64,000 nucleotides of DNA, taken from the NCBI RefSeq assembly GCF_036850765.1, contig NC_089490.1, positions 132,460,522-132,524,521 on the forward strand, read 5' to 3'. Shown piece by piece: positions 1-10,756 of the stretch; position 1 is the first letter of the stretch, and each line of letters opens with the position of its first letter. The DNA is from Saccopteryx bilineata. Lineage: Eukaryota > Chordata > Mammalia > Chiroptera > Emballonuridae. The position numbers were made by a program, and so were the translations under genes. The notes under the pieces are model-generated. The model was not told where the DNA came from. It made no database searches and was given only the letters and a program-made list of their open reading frames with translations.

Positions 1-2439
1 ATGTTTATTCTTCCTAACCATGAGCAGGGTATATGCTTCCACTTGTTTGTATCTTCCTTGATTTCTTTTATCAATGCTTTGTAATTTTCCGAGTACAAGT
101 CTTTAGTCTCCTTGGTTAAGTTTACTCCTAGGTACTTTATTTTTTTGGTTGTAATTGTGAAGGGGATTGTTTTCTTAATTTCTCTTTCTGACTGTTCATT
201 GTTGGTGTATAAAAATGCCTCTGATTTCTGAGTATTGATTGTATATCCTGCCACTTTGCTGAATTCATTTATCAGGACCAGTAGCTTTTTGACTGAGACT
301 TTAGGGTATTCTATATACAATATCATATCATCTGCAAATAATGATAGTTTTACTTCTTCTTTTCCAGCTTGAATGCCTTTTATTTCTTCTTCTTGTCTGA
401 TTGCTGTTGCTAGGACTTCCAGGAGGAACATGTTAAATAAGAGTGGTGAAAGGGGGCACCCCTGCCTTGTTCCTGATCTTAAGGGTATTGCTTTTAAATT
501 TTGCCCATTGAGTATGATGTTGGCTGTGGGTTTCTCATAGATGGCCTTTATCATGTTGAGGTATGTTCCTTGTATTCCCACTTTGCTGAGAGTTTTGATC
601 ATGAATGGGTGCTGGATTTTATCAAATGCTTTTTCTGCATCTATTGAAATTATCATATGGTTTTTCTCCTTCTTTTTGTTTATGTGATGAATCACATTGA
701 TTGATTTACAAATATTGTACCAGCCTTGCCTCCCCAGAATAAATCCCATTTGATCATGGTGTATGATTTTTTTCCATATATTGTTGGATCCGGTTTGCTA
801 ATATTTTGTTGAGGATTTTAGCATCTATATTCATCAGAGATATTGGCCTATAATTTTCTTTCTTTGTGTTGTCCTTGCCTGGTTTTGGAATCAGAATTAT
901 GCTCGCCTCATAAAAGGAGCTTGGAAGTCTTCCTTCCTCTTGAATTTTTTTAAATAGTTTGAGAAGGATAGGAGTTAGTTCTTCTTTGAATATTTGGTAG
1001 AATTCCGTTGTGATGCCATTGGGCCCCGGACTTTTGTTTGTTGGGAGTTTTTTGATAACTGTTTCGATCTCATTTGCTGTAATCGGTCTGTTTAGGTTTT
1101 CTGATTCTTCCAGATTGATTTTTGGAAGATTGTATGTTTCAAGAAATTTGTCCATTTCATCTAGGTTGTCTAGTTTTTTGGCATACAGTTCTTCATAATA
1201 TTTTCTTACAATATTTTGTATTTCTGTTGTGTCAGTTGTTATTTCTCCTCTCTCATTTCTAATTTTATTTATCTGAGTCCTCTCTCTCTTTTTCTTGGTG
1301 AGTCTAGTTAAAGGTTCATCAATCTTGTTTACCTTTTCAAAGAACCAGCTCCTAGTTTCATTGATCCTCTGTATTGTTTCTTTAGCCTCTATGTCATTTA
1401 TTTCTGCTCTGATCTTTATTATTTCCTTCCTTCTACTACATTTGGGCTTTACTTGCTGTTCTTTTTCTAATTCTTTTAGATGCAGGGTTAAGTTGTTTAT
1501 TTGAGCTTTTTCTAGCTTCTGAAAGTGTGCCTGTAGTGCTATGAACTTCCCTCTCAGCACTGCTTTCTCTGTGTCCCATAAATTTTAAGTTGTTGTATGC
1601 TCATTGTCATTCTTTTTTAGGAATTTTTTTATTTCTTCTTTGATCTCATTCTTAATCCATTCATTATTTAACACCTTGCTATTTAGTTTCCATGTGTTTG
1701 AGAATTTTTGAGCTTTTCTGTTGTGATTCATTTCTAGTTTCATGCCGTTGTGATCGGAGAAAGTGCTTGATATGATTTCAGTCTTCTTAAATTTGTTGAG
1801 AGCACTTTTGTGCCCTAACATGTGGTCTATCCTAGAGAATGTACCATGAGCACTTGAAAAGAATGTATATTCAGCTGCTTTAGGGTGAAAGCTTCTGAAG
1901 ATATCTATTAAATCGAGTTGATCTAGTGTTTCCAATAAGTCTGCTGTTTCTTTGTTAATTTTCTTACTTGAGGATCTATCTAGTGATGTTAGTGGGGTAT
2001 TGAAATCCCCTACTATTATAGTATTGCTGTTGATCTCGCCCTTTAAATCCATCAAAGTCTGCTTTATATATTTGGTGCTCCTATATTAGGTGCATAGATA
2101 TTTATAATAGTTATATCTTCCTGTTGGATTACTCCCTTTATCATTATGTAGTGGCCTTCTTTATCTCTTACTATATATAGCCTTTGTTTTAAAGTCCAAT
2201 TTGTCTGATATAAGTATTGCTATCCCTGCTTTTTTTTCATTTCCGTTTGCATGAAATGTTTCTTTCCATCCTTTTACCTTCAATCTATGTGTGTCTTTTG
2301 TTCTAAGGTGTGTCTCTTGTAGACAACATATGTATGGGTCCTGTTTTCTTACCCACGCAGCTACCCTATGTCTTTTGATTGGATCATTTAATCCATTTAC
2401 ATTTAAGGTTATTATTGATATGTAGTTGTTTATTGCCAT
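1..2439 (-). pseudogene. L1 ORF2 remnant (endonuclease and reverse transcriptase), partial
   Basis: In intact L1, ORF2p nicks target DNA and reverse transcribes the L1 RNA. The start ATG is at 2437-2439, 57 bases after the ORF1 stop. The N-terminal endonuclease piece (2161-2439) carries the ITLNVNGLN and LQETH motifs. A second endonuclease piece (1585-2055) carries SDHNGMKLE. The region at 754-1560 spans the linker and RT fingers, with the NKSPGPNGI motif. The RT catalytic FADD is intact at 327-338. The frame is broken between these blocks by stops and frameshifts, and the C-terminal third is outside the window. It is a dead copy with no sign of domestication. Confidence 0.92.
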
Positions 2440-2496
2440 TTTCTTCTTTAAAGGTGTATTCCTTTTTTGCTATATTCTTTTCCCACTTTGATCTGT

Positions 2497-3362
2497 TTAC
2501 AACAGGCCCCTTAACATTTCCTGCAGCACTGGTTTGGTTGTAATGAATTCCTTGAGTTGTTTTTTGTCTGGGAAGCTTTTTATTTCTCCTTCAATTTTAA
2601 ACGATAGCCTTGCTGGATAAAGTAGTCTTGGTTGTAGGTTCTTGTTCTGCATTACTTTGAATATTTCTTGCCATTCCCTTCTGGCCTCAAGTTTTTCTGT
2701 TGAGAAGTCGGATGTCATCCTTATGGGGGCTCCTTTGTAGGTGATAACTTTTTTTTCTCTTGCAGCTTTTAATATTTTCTCTTTATCGCTTAGCTTTGGT
2801 ATTTTAATTATGATGTGTCTTGGTGTAGGTTTCTTTGGGTTTCTCTTTAATGGAGTCCTCTGTGCTTCTTGGACTTGTGAGAGTTTCTCTTGCATTAATT
2901 TAGGGAAGTTTTCAGCTATGATATGATTGAACAACATCTCTATTCCTTGTTCCTTTTCTTCTTCCTCAGGAACCCCTATGATGCAGATGTTATTTCTCTT
3001 CATGTTGTCACAGAGCTCTCTAAGAGTTTCCTTTGACTTTTTGAGTCCCTTTTCTCTTTTCTTCTCTGCTTCATGCCTTCATTCCAGTTGTCCTCTAACT
3101 CACTGATTCAATCCTCTGCTCTATCTATCCTGTTTTTAATTCCTTCCATTGTGGTCTTTATTTCTGATATTGTATTTGTCATCTCCGACTGATTCATTTT
3201 TATACTTGCTATTTCTTTATTTAGGTGTTCATAGTGACCATCCATTGTTGTTCTAAGATCCCTCAGCATCCTTACAATCATTATTTTGAACTCCGTATCT
3301 GGAAGTTTGATTATTTCCATATCACTCAGTTCATGTCCTGAAGGTGTCACTTGTGGTTTCAT
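2497..3362 (-). pseudogene. L1 ORF1 remnant (RNA-binding chaperone)
   Basis: ORF1p is the L1 nucleic-acid chaperone that coats L1 RNA as a trimer. The piece at 3108-3362 gives the N-terminal coiled coil, with repeated KEIASIK and SEIKTTMEGI heptads. The piece at 2497-3003 gives the RRM and C-terminal domain, with NICIIGVPEEEE, TPRHIIIKIPK and YPARLSF. The two pieces are in different frames, so at least one frameshift lies near 3010-3105. The stop at 2497 is followed 57 bases later by the ORF2 ATG, the normal L1 spacing. Confidence 0.9.
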
Positions 3363-3554
3363 TTGGATTGCACTTTTTGTCTTCTCATTGTGTTTGGGTG
3401 TTTTATTTGTAGAGTTGGTTGAGTCTAGGCTTGGTGTTGTCTGCCTCCAGTTTTCAGTTGTGTTATATCTAGGTCTTCTTGGGTTGGTATCCTATGATAT
3501 TGTTTTCTTCAATTTATTTTTGTCCTCTTTTTCATTGTAAAAAAGTTGGTCACT

Positions 3555-4705
3555 TTCCTAACTATTACTTTTATGTTCCCAAAGATCATACTATCACAGC
3601 CTATTACTGGTGCCCTAACAGTATTTACTGATGGCTCCAACTCAGGAAAAGCAGAATTTTACTGCACAAATTAAAAAGTTAAACTTCTTATCAATCAATA
3701 TGAAGAGTGGAGTAACATGCTTTGCTTTTAGTGTTGGCCCAATTTTCTGCGCAGCCCCTTAATGTATACAGTGATAGTGAGGATACAGTAAGAGTAGCCC
3801 AAGTTATTGAAACTGCAACCATTGGCCACACTAATTCAGAGGAACTTTTCCATCTGTTTACAAAGCTTCAGAAGGTTATACGAGCCTGCCAGTATCTACG
3901 TTTTATTGGATACATAAGGTCTCATTCTGGTCTCCAGGACCTCTGTCCGAAGGCAATTCAAAACTTGACCAACTTGTAGCCCATAGACAGGCTATAAGCC
4001 CTTACGAGATGGCTCAGACAGCCCATCAGCAACATCATCAGAATGCTAACAGCCTTCGAAGAGAATTCAGTCTTACTTGAGAACAAGCTTGATTGATTAT
4101 AAAACAATGTCTCAGTTGTCATACCCACTCTCCAGTGCCTTCTACTGAATTAACCCCAGAGGACTTCGTGCTGATCACCTGTGGCAGATGGGTGTGACCC
4201 ATACTCCTGCACTCGGTAAACTAGGATGGGTAGGTTTGTGTAGATACGTTCTCTAGATTTCTGTTTGCCACAGCTCAGACGGGGGAGTGTTCAACATGTT
4301 ATAGCTCATTGCTTAGCGGCTTTCTCAGCTCTTGGAAAACCTGTTGAATTAAAAACTGACAATGCCCCCGCTTATACTAGTTCTGCTTTTACTGACTTTT
4401 GTCAACATTATCAAATTCTCCGTAAAACAGGGATCCCCTATGACCCCCAGGAACAAGCTATTATTGAATGTGCTAACAAAACCCTAAAGTTACAACTACA
4501 AAAACAAAAAGGGGGAGATGGATATTATTGCTCCCCACAGGCACAATTGAATCATGCTCTTTTTACCCTCAATTTTTTAAATTCAGACTCTGAGGGTCAT
4601 ACTCCTGCTGAGAGACATGCTTCATTGGCCCCACAAAAGAAAAAAGGATTGTTCACTGGAAAGATTCGCAGACAGGAGAGTAGAAGGGTCCAGACCCCAC
4701 CCTGA
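3555..4705 (+). pseudogene. Provirus 1 pol end: RNase H and integrase, broken
   Basis: RNase H is marked by a TDGSN motif near 3630 and by YSDSED near 3765. Integrase follows. An H-rich stretch near 4020-4060 and a CLSC pair near 4110 give the zinc-binding finger. The central domain shows KTDNAPAY near 4350 and QAIIE near 4450, which supply the second acidic residue and the glutamate of the DDE triad. At the first acidic position, near 4190, the reading is WQMG, so a glycine stands where the family has aspartate. Stops and frame changes occur near 3975 and 4078. It is inactive. Intact integrase joins viral DNA to host DNA. Confidence 0.85.
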
Positions 4706-4984
4706 TTTGGGGGTGAGGCTATGTTTGTGTTTTTCCCAAAGGCGCAGAGTGTCCTATTTGGGTCCCAGAAAGAGCTGTTCGCCATAACCACCGATCCAGT
4801 ACAAAACCTCGAACCACAGTTCAAGAAATTGAAACTCACTCCCTCGATAGTCATGCCTAAGGCTGAGAGGGAAACACCCACCAATCAAAAGAGTCATGGG
4901 CAACACCGCACACCATACACCAGAAGGGTGAAAGCTCTGGGGCCAACCGGGGGGCAAGTGAAGAGACTAACAGGATGAGCTCAG

Positions 4985-6780
4985 TGCCTGACTGAAGAAC
5001 GGGGAAGCTCCATACCCCCCCCCATTAACATGTTTGTAGCCATGCTTGCCCCGTTGTCAGACCAGGTGAGTAAGACATATGGGGAGACCTACTGGACTTA
5101 TCTCCCAGACCCCCCAATGATTCAGACAGTTGCCTGGGAGGATGAATCTGTCCTGGTTTTCACAAACCATTCTGCAATAATAGGAGGACAAACAGACAGC
5201 CATATTACCCCTGATTTTTATAATAATTATGCATTTCAGGGTTATTCCAAAACGGGACCTATTTGTTTTGCCTCACCCCTAAGGTAGGGTGCCTTTTGAT
5301 GACTCCAGAGAGCAAAACTTCTTATGGGGCTACATGTATTGCAAGTATCACTGGTCCCTGGGATATAGATAAGTATCTCCAGCAAGTTACTAAAGTAGGT
5401 TTTGTGTCTTCAGAATGGAATCTAACTCTTGCAGCAAGGCATCCTCCTCTCCTTTACTGCCCTAATGGCACCAGTCATGAATTAAACAGGTTCCCGCATT
5501 GGATTGAATGTGCTTATATTCTGCCAAAATGCTTTAATATTACAGAAACAGCCAAACAAGTTTGTTATTGGTCCCAAAGATTTGATGTTTCTTATCCTTG
5601 TCACAATTATATGACTCCTGGAGGTTTTATGAGCAATATACTTGTAATTGTTTCCAACCACCTCCAAAGGGAGTTGTGGCATTTAGCCACTACAACAGAT
5701 TTTGTAAATTTTACTCGAAATCCTTCAGCTTCTGTCCTTTCCCTCTGTGTCACTTCACCCTTTTGTTATGGCCTCCAAGCATGTGTCCAACTTCCATATG
5801 TACTTTTGGCTGGCCTGGTAAATATTACTCCAACTGGACCATATTATACAGTCCAGTGTGTTCACTGTAATCTGACAAATTGTATCACTAGATACAATAA
5901 AGGACAGGACATTTTAGTATTAAAACAACCATCTTTTTTGATGCTTCCAGCAAATATTTCTGGACCCTGGTATCATGATGCAGAGCTCCAAGCTTTACAA
6001 GAGATACACCAATTACTTATCCATAGGTCCAAAAGAGTGTTGGCATGATTATATTTGGCATAGTAATGCTAGTAGGCTTATTAGCTTCCACTATAATAAG
6101 AGCTACTGCTCCTTTGTCTGATTGGTTGGTTAGTTGGATGGTTGGTTGGTTGGGTGGGTGGTTGTTTGTATTCAAAATGCGCACTATGTCAATCAATTGG
6201 CTCAAAATACTTCCTTTGCTTTTACATAATCAAGAACACATTAATTTAAAGCTGGAGACAAAGCTGAATGCATTAGAAGCTACAATTCTGAATTTAGGTG
6301 ATCAAATTCAGAGCATTAAAGTACACCAACAACTCCTATGTCATGCAGCCTTTCAGTGGATCTGTGTGTGTTACCTCTGTTCCTTACAATCAATCCCAAT
6401 GGGAATGGAAGAAAATCAAAGTGCATCTTCCAGGAATTTAGAATGATAATAATATTAGTATTGATGAAGCTAAGCTACATAAACATATTCAAAATATTCA
6501 AGATAGCTGTGATGATATTGTTAGTCTGGCACAAGTAGCTAATCAACTTCTTAACAATTTATAAGGCTTTAACCCTTTCAATATGCTTAAACATACTGCT
6601 TGCTATTTAATTGCTTTAATAATACGTTGTATAATTTTGCTTTGCTCATTTTCAGTTGGATGTCGAGTCATCCAAAGACAGCTCTTCCAAGCAGGCGTAG
6701 CACACCATTGCCTACATTTAAGAAACAAAAAAAAAGGGAATAATATGGGAGAGTGGTCTGGGAGTAGGATGTTGCCGTAA
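4985..6780 (+). pseudogene. Provirus 1 env remnant (surface and transmembrane parts), several frameshifts
   Basis: The surface part is read in two pieces, 5030-5287 and 5263-6048, in different frames. It has many N-glycosylation sites and a furin-type RSKR site at 6025-6036, followed at once by a frame change and stop. The transmembrane part is in other frames: 6045-6446 begins with a hydrophobic fusion-peptide-like stretch and later has a heptad region, and 6583-6780 holds a hydrophobic membrane anchor and short tail. A G-rich TTGG-type tract (6113-6170) interrupts the transmembrane part. The frame is broken at about four places, so no envelope protein can be made. It is not a syncytin-like survivor. 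Confidence 0.82.
6113..6170 (+). repeat. TTGG-rich tract inside the env remnant
   Basis: A short tract built from GGTT and GGAT steps lies within the transmembrane part of env. The first 37 bases (6113-6149) are identical to 8677-8713 in unassigned DNA about 2.5 kb away. Related env sequences would not be expected to carry it, so I read it as an insertion or local expansion. Four or more GG runs close together could form a two-layer G-quadruplex. Confidence 0.8.
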
Positions 6781-6784
6781 ACAA

Positions 6785-6894
6785 ATATCATTCACGTGGC
6801 CTTAGGGACGCCTGGTTCCTTGAAATGATTATCTGGCAGATATCATTCATGCAGACTTAGGGATGCCTAGTCCATGACATGATTATCTGCACAA
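6785..6894 (+). repeat. Imperfect tandem duplication of about 54 bp
   Basis: Two adjacent units begin with ATATCATTCA and end with TGATTATCTG. They differ at about a dozen positions. They lie between the env end and the purine tract of provirus 1, so they are either 3' noncoding sequence or a duplicated enhancer-type segment if the true LTR starts earlier, near 6745. Confidence 0.7.
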
Positions 6895-7007
6895 GAGGCT
6901 TCTGTACTCTATTTGCCACTTCCTATCTCCCCCAAATATGTGCTTACTAGATGATAATTACTTCGTGCACTGAAGCTCTGTGATAAATAAAGAAACACCT
7001 GCATTTA

Positions 7008-7026
7008 AAAAATAAAAAAGGAGGAG
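7008..7026 (+). promoter_or_regulatory. Probable polypurine tract of provirus 1
   Basis: A purine run, AAAAAAGGAGGAGA, sits directly before a TGTAGAGAGCC start that looks like an LTR edge. Such tracts prime plus-strand DNA synthesis. A weaker alternative tract lies near 6723-6740. Confidence 0.55.
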
Positions 7027-7379
7027 ATGTAGAGAGCCACTGCACCCAAGTGCGTCCAGCTTACCTGCAGCTGAGAGCAGAGCTCAGCCTTGAGTGACCT
7101 GGCAAGGCAAGGTCACTGAAACAACTTGAATCCTGTTCGTGGCATTGACGCCAAAAGCTGGGCCAGTGGTGACCTACTGGATAGAGTGTCAGACTGGGAT
7201 AACGAAGGACCCAAGTTCGAAGCCCCAAGAGATGCCCAGCCTGAAAACAGGCCTGGAGTCATTGCGTCTCCATTAGAGCACGGTGTCCCGCCTGGCTCAA
7301 ACTTGATCTATGTCTCTGTGTTTTCCTTCATCCTCCATTACCCCGCTCAGGTCTCCTCTTCCCCGCGCTGCTTGCAGCA
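7027..7379 (+). mobile_element. Probable 3' LTR of provirus 1
   Basis: The segment starts TGTAGAGAGCC after a purine tract and ends near CTTGCAGCA. The last third is pyrimidine-rich with a CTCTGTGTTTTCC stretch like the U5 part of many class II LTRs. The partner 5' LTR is outside the window, so the edges rest on the TG...CA rule only. Bases 7145-7235 resemble the head of SINE family B, which may be a small insertion. Confidence 0.55.
7145..7235 (+). repeat. SINE-B-like head fragment inside the LTR
   Basis: The words CTGGATAGAGTGTCAGACTGGG and AAGGACCCAAGTTCGAAGCC follow the order seen in the tRNA-like head of the SINE-B copies at 11167, 33128 and 59757. No tail or target duplication is visible, so it may be an old truncated insertion or chance similarity. 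Confidence 0.45.
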
Positions 7380-7714
7380 CAGCAAACCCAGTTAAATTTT
7401 AATTTCAAATAAACAACAAAACTTTTCCCTTTGCTAAAGGGAGCAGCTGGGACTGACTCAGACATGTCTAATACCAAAGTCTGTGTTCCTGATGCCCACA
7501 CTCAGGTGCGTGCTGGACTGGGTCTCTTCTTGAAGGGTCCAGGGAAACTGGAGTCAGGTGGACATGCAGGACAGAGCCTTGGCCAAGGGCTTTAGTAAGT
7601 CAGAGAGGGAAATTAGAACAGGTCTTCGTAGCTAAAGAGATACACCTCAGATACTCAGATCCTATGAAGCCCTGGGTGGGGCCTGGGAAGTTGAGCTCAC
7701 AACAGGAAACAAGA
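7380..7714. other. Unassigned sequence
   Basis: I see no coding frame with recognisable content, no repeat family and no structured element here. Confidence 0.5.
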
Positions 7715-8070
7715 GCAAGATATTTGACTAAATATTATTTCTGAGTATGTCTGGTAGGATGTTTCTGGAAGAAATTAGCAGTTCAATTGGTAGACACAGT
7801 CAAGATGGCCCTTCCCAATCCACTGAGGGCCAGAATAGAACAAAGATGTGGAGGAAGGGCGAATGTGCTCTTTGCCTGACAGAACTGGAACACCTGTCTT
7901 CTCCTGTGCTCAGACTGGAACTTATGCCATCAGCTCCCTTGGTTCTCGGGCCTTCAGACTCAGGCTGAAGCCTATCACCAGCTCTCCCAAGTCTCCAGCT
8001 TGTAGATGGCAGATTGTGGGATTTATCAGCCTCCAAATCACAAGAGGCAATTCTTCCTAATAGAGCTCTT
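7715..8070 (+). repeat. Ancient LTR-like repeat (MLT2-like), copy 1
   Basis: The stretch has the words GCCATCAGCTCCC, CCTTCAGACTCAGG, AAGTCTCCAGCTTG and AGCCTCCAAATCACAAG. Their order matches the repeats at 12025 and 20285 in this window. I believe this is an ERVL-type LTR of the MLT2 group, a deep mammalian family, but the family name is from memory. It is strongly diverged. Confidence 0.6.
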
Positions 8071-8192
8071 TCTCTCTTACTCTCTTAACAGATATGATAT
8101 GCACTCTTGTACTGCTTAAATTTTTGTAATGAACATATTTTTATAATAAATAAAAATGTTTAATCCTTTTAAAAGAAGATATGGTACAAAAG

Positions 8193-8559
8193 CTTTTTTT
8201 TTTTTTTTTTTTTTTTTGTATTTTTCTGAAGCTGGAAATGGGGAGAGACAGTCAGACAGACTCCCGCATGCGCCCGACCGGGATCCACCCGGCACACCCA
8301 CCAGGGGCGATGCTCTGCCGCGACCAGAGCCACTCTAGCGCCTGGGGCAGAGGCCAAGGAGTCATCCCCAGCGCCCGGGCCATCTTTGCTCCAGTGGAGC
8401 CTCGGCTGCAGGAGGGGAAGAGAGAGAGACAGAGAGGAAGGAGGGGAGGAGGGTGGAGAAGCAAATGGGCGCTTCTCCTATGTGCCCTGGCCGGGAATCG
8501 AACCCGGGTCCCCCGCACACCAGGCCGACGCTCTACCACTGAGCCAACCAGCCAAGGCC
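8193..8559 (-). mobile_element. SINE A (tRNA-headed, VES-like), copy 1
   Basis: This is an L1-mobilised SINE on the minus strand. The poly-A tail appears as a T run at 8193-8217 and the tRNA-like head ends at 8559. The target duplication GGTACAAAAGC is seen at 8182-8192 and 8560-8570. The head keeps Pol III A-box (TGGCTCAGTGG) and B-box (GGTTCGATTCC) type words. It carries a single core unit. Confidence 0.93.
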
Positions 8560-8570
8560 GGTACAAAAGC

Positions 8571-10386
8571 TTTTGAGTACTAGTCATTCCCTATATGTCT
8601 TCCTTCCCAGGAATTCTCTCCACTATTCAGTACTGTACTTCTCAATCCAGCATTTTGGAAATGTGTGGGAGCAGGATTTGTCTGATTGGTTGGTTAGTTG
8701 GATGGTTGGTTGGGTGGTTGTTTGTTTGGCTTGTTAGGGTGGGGCTTCTGCTGGCATTCCATGAGTGGGTATGCTAATATCTTGCCACCCAATGGGAGAG
8801 TTCTACACAAAACACCAAAAGTGTCTGTCCTCAGAAACTCCAAATTCTGTTTTAGAACATCAGATCCATTTCTTTTGGCTCTGGCTTTTGGTTTCAGCCC
8901 TTTACCATGATCAACCACAGACATACGGAGCTGACCACTACTTGCTTCTTGATACATGTGAGGACAGATTTCAGAGAACAGGAGAGTACCAATGATCCAG
9001 CCTGCTGATCTGAATCTGTATCTGCCCAAGCCACCACTGATAACGTGCATGGCTAAGCAGCTGGGAAGATTCCTTACACCCCCCCACACACATACACAGC
9101 ATGTGATCGGCTCTTGTCAAAATAATGCAATTGATGCAACCATTTTAATTTGATTCCTTGCCCAGCACTTGCCCATTATGATGATTGAAAAATAAATGAG
9201 TTAAAAGTCATCCAGCCTGAATTTCAGCTTGATAAGAGACTCACACAAAGAAAAAAAAAATTTTTATTTCCTAATGGAGCAGCAGAAATACACTAATAGT
9301 CCTTTGACCTCATCTGTGGAGTCTCGGGATAGGAAGTCAGGAAGGACCTTTGTAGAGAGAATAAGGCCTCAACCTTGAAACGTTCTGGCAAAACCACAGT
9401 CAGTAATCCTACATTTTCAATAAAATAGTACTACAACTTAGTCATAGTCCTGTTGCCAGAGAATGCCTTCCACAGTCTGAGTTCCGCAGTCTGTCTATTT
9501 TTAGGTGAGCCCAAACCTATAATATCACTGACTCCCCCTATGCACTTCACAAAACCAAAAGAAGCAGTTAAATTAAATTATAAAACTTAATTTTCTTATT
9601 CCTGGCTGCCTCACATTACCCAGTGACTCTTCCACTTCCATTAGGGAACACTCAATTATAAATCTTGCCCTAAATGTATTTGCATATGTCTCTGAAGACC
9701 CTGATGGCCTCCAGTGGCTCCTTCAAAATTACACTCCACTTGGGTCTGAACTTCAGTGATCTTCCTAGCTGCCTGAAGACAGGGTGAGACACCAAGAGGG
9801 CAAAGCCAACTGAGGATATGGAGGGGAGGGGACATGGTCCCAGTAGGCAGGCAATCCTGCCTTCACATCCAGCTCATAAAGAGGAAGATAGAAGTTGTCA
9901 TTCTGTCAAGGGGACTCCTCCACAGGCCTGGGCACAGAGGAATGCAATGAAGAGCTGCAATTTTATCTTTCACTGCATCTGAGATTTCCCCCCTGGTGAA
10001 CTGGCTCTGTGGTGGACAGTGCCTTAATTAGAATCTTGCTGTTATAATCAACCCTGCTCAGTGACATCTTACAAAGAAGTGCCACAAAAAGAGACAGGCT
10101 TCATTATTTGCTTGAAATTCTGTTTTTGCCTATGGACATCTGGCAGCACTCATAGTTGACTCATTTGGACTGAATAAATGGTATCCTATTTCCTCTCTTA
10201 CGTGCGAACCCTTCAGCATGGCCATTAGAGGAGGCAGAGCGCTCACATGTCATCCAATACTGCTCTTTGCCAAGAAAGTCTTGTTTCCTATTTTTATGCT
10301 TTAGAACAATCCATTTTAGGATAGATATATATATATATTTTGGACTAGCTTTTTGATAATCAGTATCACCTGTTTTCTTAAAAATG
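8571..10386. other. Unassigned sequence with a TTGG-rich tract
   Basis: No gene or named repeat is recognised. Bases 8677-8713 are identical to the tract in the provirus 1 env remnant. Overlapping frames at 8595-9089 read from this tract have no family features. Confidence 0.5.
8677..8745 (+). repeat. TTGG-rich tract, second copy
   Basis: Its first 37 bases are identical to 6113-6149, followed by a shorter GGGTGG part. The flanks differ from those at 6.1 kb. Confidence 0.85.
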
Positions 10387-10396
10387 ATTTATCCTC

Positions 10397-10744
10397 GCCC
10401 TGGCCAGTTGCTTTAGTGGTAGAGCATCGGCCCGACATGTGGAAGTCCCAGGTTCAATTCCCAGCCAGGGCACACGGAGAAGCGCCCATCTGCTTCTCCA
10501 CCCCTCCCCCTCTCCTTCCTCTCTGTCTCTCTCTTCCCCTCCCGCAGCCAAGGCTCCATTGGAGCAGAGTTGGCCCGGGCGCTGAGAATGGCTCCATGGC
10601 CTCCACTTCAGGTGCTAGAATGGCTCTGGTTGCAGTAGAGCAACGCCCCTGGTGGGCATGCCGGGTGAATCCTGGTCAGGCGCATGCGGGAGTCTGCCTG
10701 TCTGCCACCCCCACTTCTCACTTCTGAAAAATACAAAAAAAAAA
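10397..10744 (+). mobile_element. SINE A, copy 2
   Basis: This plus-strand copy has a tRNA-like head from 10397, a single core unit and an A-rich tail. The target duplication ATTTATCCTC lies at 10387-10396 and 10747-10756. The head keeps the GGTTCAATTCC B-box-type word. It is older than the 27830 copy judging by the number of differences. Confidence 0.92.
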
Positions 10745-10756
10745 TTATTTATCCTC

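Larger units (their letters stand above)
1..3540 (-). mobile_element. LINE-1 copy A, runs off the left edge
   Basis: This is a LINE-1 read on the minus strand. Its ORF1 lies at the right and its ORF2 runs off the window at position 1, so the 3' end and the target duplication cannot be seen. The right boundary near 3540 is placed where ORF1-proximal L1 sequence stops and retroviral pol sequence begins. The copy therefore probably inserted into the provirus at 3541-7379 and is 5' truncated just upstream of ORF1. Both frames are interrupted, so it cannot move itself, but the reverse transcriptase part is well preserved, which suggests moderate age. Confidence is high for L1 and moderate for the exact right edge. 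Confidence 0.93.
3541..7379 (+). mobile_element. Betaretrovirus-like provirus 1, 3' part only
   Basis: This is an endogenous retrovirus remnant on the plus strand. In order it holds the end of pol (RNase H then integrase), env surface and transmembrane parts, a short 3' noncoding stretch and a probable 3' LTR. The 5' part is missing from the window because L1 copy A abuts it. If the L1 inserted cleanly, the rest should lie left of that L1. Coding parts are spread over all three frames with many stops. The pol and env style fits class II (ERVK-like) elements. It is related to provirus 2 but clearly a different family. Confidence 0.85.

Noticed and set aside
5263..6048. 261-codon env piece as a possible captured envelope gene
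   Set aside because: Upstream leader and downstream transmembrane parts are in other frames with stops, and a foreign G-rich tract interrupts the transmembrane part. It cannot give a full envelope protein.
8252..8587. Arginine/proline-rich frames of 100-180 codons here and at 27739, 35143, 42831, 46422 and 62241
   Set aside because: All are frames of SINE A copies; they recur because the repeat recurs.
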